Shown here: in pieces, positions 1 through 5,977 of the stretch
How the letters are laid out: each line of letters starts with the position of its first letter
Position numbering within the stretch: the stretch's first letter is position 1
Source: JAFAGX01 sp035623255
GTDB taxonomy: Bacteria > Acidobacteriota > Terriglobia > Terriglobales > Acidobacteriaceae
Reading direction: 5' to 3'
DNA: 6,033 nucleotides
NCBI GenBank assembly: GCA_035623255.1
Contig: DASPTU010000069.1
Location: 1 to 6,033 of the forward strand
Notes under the pieces: model-generated
What the model was told of the DNA's origin: nothing
The model's input: only the letters and a program-made list of their open reading frames with translations
Databases searched by the model: none
Position numbers and translations under genes: made by a program

Positions 1-2
1 GT

Positions 3-80
3 TGGCGTCCCCGACGGGATTTGAACCCGTGTTACCGCCGTGAAAGGGCGATGTCCTAGGCCGGGCTAGACGACGGGGAC
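3..80 (-). tRNA. tRNA-Glu, anticodon UUC, CCA end encoded
   Basis: On the minus strand the sequence folds into a complete cloverleaf of 78 nt. The 7-bp acceptor stem is GTCCCCG (80-74) with CGGGGAC (13-7). The D stem is GTCT/GGAC with an 11-nt loop. The anticodon stem is TCGCC/GGCGG, closing on one wobble pair, around the loop CTTTCAC. The variable loop is 4 nt, and the T stem ACGGG/CCCGT encloses TTCAAAT. The anticodon is TTC at 42-44, which reads GAA/GAG glutamate codons. The discriminator is G at position 6, and CCA is encoded at 5-3. The sequence closely resembles E. coli tRNA-Glu, including its GTCCCC acceptor end. In many bacteria this tRNA also feeds tetrapyrrole synthesis through glutamyl-tRNA reductase. 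Any terminator would lie to the left of the window. Confidence 0.98.
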
Positions 81-110
81 GAGCAAGGGTGGGCGCCTGC
101 AGCCAAACTG

Positions 111-140
111 ATCGTAGCAGCGCCCGTCTTGCAGTGTCAA
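111..140 (-). promoter_or_regulatory. sigma-70-type promoter of tRNA-Glu
   Basis: Read on the minus strand, a perfect TTGACA -35 box (140-135) is followed by an 18-bp spacer and a TACGAT -10 box (116-111, 4 of 6 matches to TATAAT). Transcription would start near position 104, giving a 5' leader of about 24 nt before the tRNA at 80, which RNase P would remove. The consensus -35 box and the right distance to a stable-RNA gene make this the best-supported promoter in the window. The spacer is 1 bp over the optimum. Confidence 0.75.
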
Positions 141-222
141 AGCTTGGCTGGCGCAGCATCTCGCATCTCAACGGCCACGGAAGACTGATCGAGGCAACAC
201 CGCGCGCCACTCTCGAAACGCT

Positions 223-233
223 TACAATAAAAG
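223..233 (+). promoter_or_regulatory. possible -10 element for the 254-847 gene
   Basis: TACAAT (223-228) matches the -10 consensus at 5 of 6 positions and is followed by AAAAG. A start near 235 would leave a leader of about 19 nt before the GTG at 254. No convincing -35 box lies 16-18 bp upstream; that stretch is GC-rich (around 199-206). The 10-mer ACAATAAAAG (224-233) recurs just upstream of glyS on the other strand (5873-5864), which supports a promoter role. This is an inference from motif and position only. Confidence 0.35.
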
Positions 234-253
234 CTTAACTGCGAGAATACACT

Positions 254-847
254 GTGGCCGATCCGCTCTATTTGAGTCTTTGGTATTCGAGCTTCGATGC
301 CGAGGAAATACTGCCGAAGACGCTCTCCGTGATGCGGCAATTTCCGTTTTCGTCCCAGCAGGGAGGAATCGCCGGTTTGGCCCTGCATCCGGTTTCATGG
401 AACGAAGCGACCATCCTGGAACGCCGCTTCAATCCGGGCATTACGCCGGAAGCTGCAGTCCTGATTGCATCGGACCTGCTGCATGATGACTACGCCTACG
501 TCTTCGAAGCGGCCTGGGATCTGTGGGTATTCGACGACGAGCAAAGAAAATGGCTGCTGAAGCCATGGCGCGTGAGATTTATTGCGCAAGGTCAGGAGTT
601 TGAGGACGGAAGCTCCGAATCGGAAGGGCACATCCAGGTCGATTTCGGCTCGGATTCGCCTTTCCTGCAGGAGCAGTTGAATCTGACTCCGGACGGGGAA
701 GAACGGGTCCGGGCGAACGTGCAAAAGCTGGTTGACTTCACCAATAAAGCCGAAAAAGCCTCGGAGGCAAACTCGCGCCTCTTGAGGTCAGAGTCCGAAG
801 ACAACTTTGCTCAAAAACTTATTAGCAGATTGCAACGAGTGCAGTGA
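254..847 (+). CDS. conserved-looking hypothetical protein, 197 aa, function unknown
   Basis: I do not recognise this family with confidence and assign no function. The protein is soluble-looking, with no signal peptide and no membrane segment. It is acidic and unusually rich in Trp (W10, W49, W88, W91, W100, W105), clustered in a middle block (about 74-110) that reads like a compact fold: LLHDDYAYVFEAAWDLWVF, then KPWRVRFIAQG. A very acidic stretch follows (115-135), then a more polar, probably helical and partly coiled C-terminus (about 145-197). The start is GTG at 254. Only a weak purine run (243-246) stands in for a Shine-Dalgarno, but the next in-frame Met (residue 27) would cut into the LYLSLWYSSF segment. 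Coding is supported by uninterrupted length, protein-like composition, and snug placement between a divergent tRNA and the convergent ppdK. Nothing nearby implies a shared pathway. It is probably a lineage-restricted conserved gene. Confidence 0.8.
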   Translation: MADPLYLSLWYSSFDAEEILPKTLSVMRQFPFSSQQGGIAGLALHPVSWNEATILERRFNPGITPEAAVLIASDLLHDDYAYVFEAAWDLWVFDDEQRKWLLKPWRVRFIAQGQEFEDGSSESEGHIQVDFGSDSPFLQEQLNLTPDGEERVRANVQKLVDFTNKAEKASEANSRLLRSESEDNFAQKLISRLQRVQ

Positions 848-875
848 GATCAGGGTCTGCGCCAGCGTCCTGATC
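848..875. terminator. inverted repeat between convergent genes, likely terminator
   Basis: GATCAGG (848-854) pairs perfectly with CCTGATC (869-875). Two inner G-T wobble pairs could extend the stem to 9 bp around a 10-nt loop, which itself contains CTG/CAG. The repeat begins directly after the TGA of the 254-847 gene and ends 8 bp before the ppdK stop, filling the 36-bp convergent gap. On the plus strand it is followed by a T-rich but interrupted run (881-889); on the minus strand no T-run follows. It therefore looks like a better terminator for the plus-strand gene than for ppdK. The stem is only moderately GC-rich. Confidence 0.5.
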
Positions 876-883
876 ACCAATTT

Positions 884-3676
884 CTATTTCGTCCTTCCGC
901 CCTCAACTTTCAGTTTCTCGCTTGCGCCAGCCTGGGCGGCAGCCAGACGCGCAGTCGGCACGCGGAATGGAGAACACGCAACGTAATCCATTCCGACCTG
1001 GTGACAGAATTCGACCGAGGAGGGTTCCCCACCGTGTTCGCCGCAAATGCCAACTTCAAGCTTCGGGCGTGTTTTGCGTCCGCGTTCGATTCCAATGCGA
1101 ACCAGTTCTCCGACTCCCTCGCGGTCGAGCACGGCAAAAGGATCCTGCTTGAGAATTCCTCCCAGGTAAGTCGGCAAAACCTTATTGATGTCGTCGCGCG
1201 AAAACCCAAACGTGGTCTGGGTCAAATCGTTCGTGCCGAAGCTGAAAAATTCGGCTTCTTTGGCGATTTCGTCTGCCACAAGGGCTGCTCGGGGCAACTC
1301 GATCATGGTGCCGACGAGATAGTGAACCTTCTTGCCCTTTTCCTCAAAAACCTCATCGGCGACACGCCGAACAACGGCTGCCTGGTGCTGCATCTCCTTT
1401 AGTGTGGCGACGAGCGGAATCATGACTTCAACGTGCGTCTTGACTCCTTCTTTTTCTACGGCGACGGCAGCCTCGAAAATAGCGCGCGCCTGCATCTCAG
1501 TAATCTCAGGATAAGTGATTCCCAAACGGCATCCGCGAAGCCCCAGCATGGGATTGAACTCGTGCAGCTCTTCCACGCGACTCAGGACTTTTGGAAGCAC
1601 CTTTTTCAAATCGGCCGCGCTCTTTGCTCCGAAGCGCCCATACTTTCCAATCATCGATTTCTTCTGCTTGGCGGTCGCGTAGGGAAGAATTGCAATATCG
1701 ACCATCAGGTCTTCACGCTTGGGAAGGAACTCGTGAAGCGGCGGATCGAGCGTTCGGATGGTTACCGGCAAACCATCCATGACGCGGAAAAGACCCTCGA
1801 AATCCGAGCGCTGCATGGGAAGAAGCTTCTTCAGGGCCGCTCGGCGTTCCTTCTCATCGCGAGCCATGATCATCGCCTGCATGTGCGGAATGCGATCTTC
1901 AGCGAAAAACATGTGCTCGGTCCGGCACAGACCAATGCCTTCGGCTCCAAACGCCCGGGCCTGGATCGCATCACGCGGAATATCGGCATTGGCGCGGACT
2001 CCAATTTTGCGAAACGGCTCCGCCCAACTCAGGATTTTGGTCAGTTCGGGATCATCGGGGCTGGCCTCAACCGTCTTGAGTTTGCCCTTGATCACGCGGC
2101 CTGTCGTGCCGTCGAGTGAAATCCAGTCGCCTTCCTTAAAGACCTGCCCTTTAACTCGCATCTCGCGGGTATGCTCATTGACCTGTACTTCTCCGGCTCC
2201 TGCCACGCAACACTTGCCCATGCCGCGCGTGACGACCGCCGCGTGACTCGTCATGCCGCCGCGGGAAGTCAGAATTCCGGCCGCCACTTCCATGCCATGA
2301 ATATCTTCCGGCGTGGTTTCAGCGCGAACTAGGATCACGGGGTTCTTCTTTGCGCCGTGGCCAGCTTTCTCTACCGCATCATTGGCGGTGAACACAATTT
2401 GTCCGACAGCGGCGCCCGGCGATGCAGGCAATCCCTTGTCGGTGAGGATATTTTCCGGCTTGATTTCCTTCTCATCGAGGCGTGGAACCAGAAAATCGTA
2501 AAGCTGATTTGGTTCGACGCGGAAAATCGCTTCTTCCTTTGTGATCAGGCCTTCCTCCACCATCTGAATGGCAATTCGGACGGCCGCGCGCCCCGTGCGC
2601 TTGCCATTGCGGGTTTGCAGCATGTACAGCTTGCCTTCCTGGATGGTGAACTCGAAATCCTGCATGTCACGGTAGTGTTTCTCCAGCCGAGTGGTGATTT
2701 CATGAAGTTGCCGGTAAACGCCAGGCATGATTTTTTCGAGCTCGCGGATGTGAATGGGAGTACGAATGCCGGCGACCACATCTTCACCTTGTGCATTCAT
2801 CAGGAATTCGCCGTAAAACTCCTTGTTGCCGGTAGCGGGATTGCGGGTGAAGCCGACACCAGTGCCGCTGGTCTCGCCGAGATTGCCGAAGACCATGGCC
2901 TGTACGTTCACCGCCGTGCCGAGGTCGTCGGAAATGCTGTTGATGCGGCGATAGTGTTTGGCGCGGTCGTTGTTCCATGAGCGGAAGACGGCATCGCGCG
3001 CCATTACAAGCTGCTCATGCGGATCCTGGGGGAAGTCCCGTTTGGCATGCTTTTTGACGACCTTCTTGTATTCGGCGATTACTTCTTTGAGAGCTTTAGC
3101 GTCGAGATCCGTATCAAGCTTTGCTTTCTTCTGTTTCTTCTTGGCGTCGAATACTTCATCGAAGGCCGGCTTGGGGATCTCCAGTACTACGTTGCCGAAC
3201 ATCTGGATAAGCCTGCGATAGGAGTCGTAAGCAAAACGCGGGTTATTGCTGCGCTTAGCCAGCGCTTCCATACTTTCATCGTTAAGGCCAAGGTTGAGAA
3301 TGGTGTCCATCATGCCCGGCATAGAAAACTTGGCGCCGGAACGAACGCTGACCAGCAAAGGATTGTCGCCTTTGCCAAGTTTCTGATGTTGTAGGTGCTC
3401 GAGTCGGCTGAGGGCTTCTTCCGTCTGACGATCGACTTCCTGGGGCACGCCGCCATGCCGCATGTACTCGCGGCAAGCGTCGGTTTGGATAGTGAAGCCC
3501 GGAGGAACTGGCAGACCGGCATTCGTCATCTCGGCCAATCCAGCGCCTTTCCCGCCGAGTTCGTCTTTCATCTTGCCGTTGCCATCGGCTCTGCCGTCGC
3601 CGAAGAAGTAGACGTACTTAGTGGTTTGCGGCTTCTGGGTTGCGATTTCTGTTTCGGAAAGCGTTGTAGTAGCCAT
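884..3676 (-). CDS. ppdK: pyruvate, phosphate dikinase
   Basis: PPDK reversibly converts pyruvate, ATP and phosphate to phosphoenolpyruvate, AMP and pyrophosphate in the cytosol, for gluconeogenesis or PPi-linked glycolysis. All three domains are present in 930 aa. The N-terminal ATP-grasp part has GGKGAGLAEM (41-50), SVRSGAKFSMPGMMD (110-124) with R112, and D340, E342, Q354, R356 near DFEFTIQEG. The central swivelling domain has GGMTSHAA (473-480) with phospho-acceptor H478 and T476, the Thr position used for regulation in plants. The C-terminal TIM barrel has R585 in GLCRTEHMFF, R641, the Mg ligands E793 (GTMIELPRA) and D817 (GTNDLTQTTFG), and the acid/base C878 in GICGEHGG. The Clostridium symbiosum enzyme is 874 aa. 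The extra length is an N-terminal tail of about 17 residues and roughly 24 residues within 651-703. AAAGGA 9 nt upstream fixes the start. It lies 13 bp after glyS and is probably cotranscribed with it. Confidence 0.98.
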   Translation of the reverse strand: MATTTLSETEIATQKPQTTKYVYFFGDGRADGNGKMKDELGGKGAGLAEMTNAGLPVPPGFTIQTDACREYMRHGGVPQEVDRQTEEALSRLEHLQHQKLGKGDNPLLVSVRSGAKFSMPGMMDTILNLGLNDESMEALAKRSNNPRFAYDSYRRLIQMFGNVVLEIPKPAFDEVFDAKKKQKKAKLDTDLDAKALKEVIAEYKKVVKKHAKRDFPQDPHEQLVMARDAVFRSWNNDRAKHYRRINSISDDLGTAVNVQAMVFGNLGETSGTGVGFTRNPATGNKEFYGEFLMNAQGEDVVAGIRTPIHIRELEKIMPGVYRQLHEITTRLEKHYRDMQDFEFTIQEGKLYMLQTRNGKRTGRAAVRIAIQMVEEGLITKEEAIFRVEPNQLYDFLVPRLDEKEIKPENILTDKGLPASPGAAVGQIVFTANDAVEKAGHGAKKNPVILVRAETTPEDIHGMEVAAGILTSRGGMTSHAAVVTRGMGKCCVAGAGEVQVNEHTREMRVKGQVFKEGDWISLDGTTGRVIKGKLKTVEASPDDPELTKILSWAEPFRKIGVRANADIPRDAIQARAFGAEGIGLCRTEHMFFAEDRIPHMQAMIMARDEKERRAALKKLLPMQRSDFEGLFRVMDGLPVTIRTLDPPLHEFLPKREDLMVDIAILPYATAKQKKSMIGKYGRFGAKSAADLKKVLPKVLSRVEELHEFNPMLGLRGCRLGITYPEITEMQARAIFEAAVAVEKEGVKTHVEVMIPLVATLKEMQHQAAVVRRVADEVFEEKGKKVHYLVGTMIELPRAALVADEIAKEAEFFSFGTNDLTQTTFGFSRDDINKVLPTYLGGILKQDPFAVLDREGVGELVRIGIERGRKTRPKLEVGICGEHGGEPSSVEFCHQVGMDYVACSPFRVPTARLAAAQAGASEKLKVEGGRTK

Positions 3677-3685
3677 AAGTATTAG

Positions 3686-3691
3686 TCCTTT
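3686..3691 (-). promoter_or_regulatory. ribosome binding site of ppdK overlapping the glyS stop codon
   Basis: AAAGGA (3691-3686 on the minus strand) lies 9 nt before the ppdK ATG. The last two bases of the glyS TAA (3692-3690) are also its first two bases. Ribosomes finishing glyS therefore stop on top of the ppdK Shine-Dalgarno, an arrangement that favours translational coupling. The 13-bp gap leaves no room for a separate ppdK promoter; any internal promoter would have to lie inside glyS. Confidence 0.8.
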
Positions 3692-5855
3692 ACTTGTTCG
3701 AAGATTCTGTAGATCCCGTACTCTCAGTCACGATTTCGGAAAAATCGGCAATCGTCGAAAACTCCCGTAACAATGTATGCAGCAAGGCTAGTCGATTGGC
3801 CCGAATTTGGTCGTCGTCCACCATCACCATGACTTTATCGAAGAACCGGTCGACCGTCGGCCGGAGTTTGGAAATTTCCGCCAGCGCCTGCTCGTAGTTG
3901 CCCTCAGCACGAAGCGCTTCGACGATGCCTGAAGTTTGGGGAATCTGTGACGCGAGTTCCGTTTCTACATCGTCCCGTAGGGAGGCGTTGTCAACCGCAG
4001 TTGCTACTCTTTTCCCCGACTCGGCCGCTTGCCGCAGGATGTTCTTTACGCGCTTAAACGCAACCGAAATCGACTCGAAATCCGCTGACGAGCGGGCTTT
4101 GGCAACAGCCTCAGAGCGTCGGGCCGCATCCACTACATCATCGGCACCTGCCTCCAGGACCGCATTCACCACATCGTACTTAAAGCCCAGTGTCTCCCTC
4201 AGATAGAATTCCAGCCGCTCGCGGAAGAACGCAAGAACAGTTTCCGTAGGATGATTGCCTGTCTTAAACTTGCGTTCTGCTTCCGAGTCACGATAGGCTT
4301 CGCGGGCATCGGTTATGATCTGGGTCAGCCGCAAACCCAGCTTGTGCTCGGCGATGATTTTCACAATTCCATTCGCCTGACGACGCAACGCAAACGGATC
4401 TTTTGATCCAGTTGGCTGGAGGCCCAATGCGAACATGCCGACAATCGTATCTGCCTTGTCCGCGATCGATAGCACTGCTCCTTCGACCGTGCTGGGGACC
4501 GAGTCTTCCATCGACTCCGGTTTGTATTGATCGTAAATTGCAGTAGCGATGGCGTCATGTACGTCACGCTTCATGTCAGAGTCAAGGGTCTGAGCACGAG
4601 CATAAAGGCCGCCGACGATCCCTTGCAGTTCCGTGAACTCTTTTACCAATTCGGTCGTGAGATCAGTTTTGGCAAGGTGAGCTGCTTTGTGGATGACGCC
4701 GGGTCGAATCGGCATTCCGGACTGGCGGATGATTTCGCAGAGCCAGCTGCACAAGCGCTGAACCCGGATCGTCTTCTCGTAGTAGCTGCCCAGGTCTCTT
4801 TGAAATGTGACGTGCTTGAGCAACTGCACTCGCTCGCGCAGGGGGAGCTTCTGATCGGTATCCCAGAAGAAGCGCGCATCATTAAAGCGGGCGCGAAGCA
4901 CGCGCTCATTTCCGTGCCGAATAATCCCCATCGGGTCACCATCCGTGTTGAGCACGGCGAGAAAATACGGCAGCAGCTTGCCGTTGGCATCCTCGATGGC
5001 AAAATATTTTTGGTGATCGCGCATCACCGTGACCAGAACCTCCTCGGGCAGCTGTAGAAACTCGAGATCGAAGTTGCCCAAAATGACAGAAGGCCACTCT
5101 GTCAGATTGACCACAGTATCGAGAAGATTTTTGCCTTCCCGCCAGTGTGCCCCAGGGATGGTACGGGTTGCTGCATCCAGAGCTTTGCGGATCTGCTGTT
5201 CGCGCGCATCGCGGCCGAGCACCTTGGCCTCATGCAACGCCGTGACGTAAGCTCCGCCTGCAGCGGCAATCGGAACGGGACGGTCGGCCAAAATTCGATG
5301 GCCACGAGACTCTTTTCCGGCACGAACCCCATCGAATTCCAGCGGAAGCAGTTCGTCGTCCAGCATGGCCACGAGCCATCGTACCGGTCGCACAAACAGT
5401 TCGTCCGGTTTGCGCCAGTGCATATTCTTCGGCCAATAGATCGAGCTGATTTCTTTCGGCAGCAGTTCTGACAGTACGTCACCCGCAGTCCGTCCCTTTT
5501 TTGTGATTTCGGCGGAAAGGTACTCGCCTTTCGTTGTCATGACCTTCGCCAGTTGCGAGACGTCCACTCCGGCTTTCTTGGCAAAAGCATGTGCGGGAGC
5601 AGCCGGTTTGCCGTCTTTGAAAGCAACCGCCACCGAAGGCCCTGTCACTTGCTCCGAAATGTCAGGTTGAGCTGCTGGAAATCCTGAAACCAGTACGGCC
5701 AGCCGACGCGGTGAATCGAAGCTCGAAACCGACTTGGGATTGAGCCGTTCGCGCCGCAGCACATTGAATACTCGCTCGCGTAATTCGAGCGAGGCTGCAT
5801 CGATCATGCGCGCAGGGATTTCTTCGCAACCGATTTCAAGGAGAAAGTCAGGCAT
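3690..5855 (-). CDS. glyS: glycine--tRNA ligase beta subunit
   Basis: This is the beta chain of the bacterial alpha2-beta2 class II glycyl-tRNA synthetase. It supports tRNA-Gly recognition, while the alpha chain (GlyQ) carries the aminoacylation core. The 721-aa product (E. coli about 689) begins with the family signature LLEIGCEEIPARM (5-17) and SPRRLAV (48-54). It continues with VLVTVMRDHQKYF (273-285), NERVLRARFNDARFFWD (316-332) and the HD-like region AAHLAKTDLTTELVKEFTE (391-409). Next come IADKADTIVG (464-473) and PTGSKDPFALRR (481-492). It ends in an anticodon-binding-type helical domain, FFDKVMVMVDDDQIRANR (671-688). A tail of about 13 Ser/Thr-rich residues follows the conserved end. 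The ATG at 5855 is fixed by the N-terminal signature although no good Shine-Dalgarno precedes it. It is not fused to an alpha subunit, and glyQ is not visible in the 178 bp upstream. ppdK follows after 13 bp. Confidence 0.98.
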   Translation of the reverse strand: MPDFLLEIGCEEIPARMIDAASLELRERVFNVLRRERLNPKSVSSFDSPRRLAVLVSGFPAAQPDISEQVTGPSVAVAFKDGKPAAPAHAFAKKAGVDVSQLAKVMTTKGEYLSAEITKKGRTAGDVLSELLPKEISSIYWPKNMHWRKPDELFVRPVRWLVAMLDDELLPLEFDGVRAGKESRGHRILADRPVPIAAAGGAYVTALHEAKVLGRDAREQQIRKALDAATRTIPGAHWREGKNLLDTVVNLTEWPSVILGNFDLEFLQLPEEVLVTVMRDHQKYFAIEDANGKLLPYFLAVLNTDGDPMGIIRHGNERVLRARFNDARFFWDTDQKLPLRERVQLLKHVTFQRDLGSYYEKTIRVQRLCSWLCEIIRQSGMPIRPGVIHKAAHLAKTDLTTELVKEFTELQGIVGGLYARAQTLDSDMKRDVHDAIATAIYDQYKPESMEDSVPSTVEGAVLSIADKADTIVGMFALGLQPTGSKDPFALRRQANGIVKIIAEHKLGLRLTQIITDAREAYRDSEAERKFKTGNHPTETVLAFFRERLEFYLRETLGFKYDVVNAVLEAGADDVVDAARRSEAVAKARSSADFESISVAFKRVKNILRQAAESGKRVATAVDNASLRDDVETELASQIPQTSGIVEALRAEGNYEQALAEISKLRPTVDRFFDKVMVMVDDDQIRANRLALLHTLLREFSTIADFSEIVTESTGSTESSNK

Positions 5856-5863
5856 TCAGCAAA

Positions 5864-5874
5864 CTTTTATTGTC
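5864..5874 (-). promoter_or_regulatory. possible -10 element of the glyS-ppdK operon
   Basis: Minus-strand GACAAT (5874-5869) followed by AAAAG resembles a -10 box and shares the 10-mer ACAATAAAAG with the region upstream of the 254-847 gene. Transcription would start near 5862-5864, only about 7-9 nt before the glyS ATG, so the mRNA would be almost leaderless, in keeping with the missing Shine-Dalgarno. No recognisable -35 box lies 16-18 bp upstream, as is common at activator-dependent promoters. Confidence 0.35.
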
Positions 5875-5895
5875 GCAGAAATCCCGGATGGTTGC

Positions 5896-5913
5896 TTGTG
5901 AGCCAAGTCACAA
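5896..5913. promoter_or_regulatory. CRP/FNR-family-type operator palindrome upstream of glyS
   Basis: TTGTGA (5896-5901), a 6-bp spacer (5902-5907) and TCACAA (5908-5913) form a perfect inverted repeat. Its core, TGTGA-N6-TCACA, is the established E. coli CRP consensus. The centre, 5904.5, lies 49-50 bp upstream of the glyS ATG and about 40-43 bp upstream of the start predicted from the GACAAT box, matching class II activator geometry. The sequence is seen directly; binding by a CRP/FNR-family protein in this organism is inferred. A 6-bp AT-rich stem with no T-run makes a terminator unlikely. Confidence 0.45.
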
Positions 5914-5977
5914 ACGATGTTTCCAGGCCCATTCCGGCAAGTAAAGGGCGTTTCCTGATCGGGCGGGAATCTGCTTG

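Noticed and set aside
91..125. Inverted repeat GGGCGC (91-96) / GCGCCC (120-125) near the tRNA promoter
   Set aside because: One arm lies upstream of the predicted start, so the transcript cannot form the hairpin. Six GC-only bases separated by 23 bp are expected by chance.
137..388. Minus-strand open frame of 83 codons spanning the start of the 254-847 gene
   Set aside because: It runs through the tRNA promoter and antisense to a better-supported gene. The translation is basic, Cys/Ser/Arg-rich and without motifs.
1433..2119. Long plus-strand open frame (228 codons) inside ppdK, with others at 2357-2980 and 1001-1402
   Set aside because: They lie antisense to an unmistakable full-length ppdK and their translations show no family motifs. 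They are by-products of the codon use of the real gene.
4527..5057. Plus-strand open frame of 176 codons inside glyS, with others at 3898-4206 and 5145-5471
   Set aside because: They are antisense to conserved GlyS motifs, with no independent promoter or Shine-Dalgarno and composition typical of a shadow frame.
5896..5913. The palindrome as an intrinsic terminator of the upstream gene
   Set aside because: The 6-bp stem is AT-rich with a 6-nt loop, and neither strand has a following T-run. An operator fits better.
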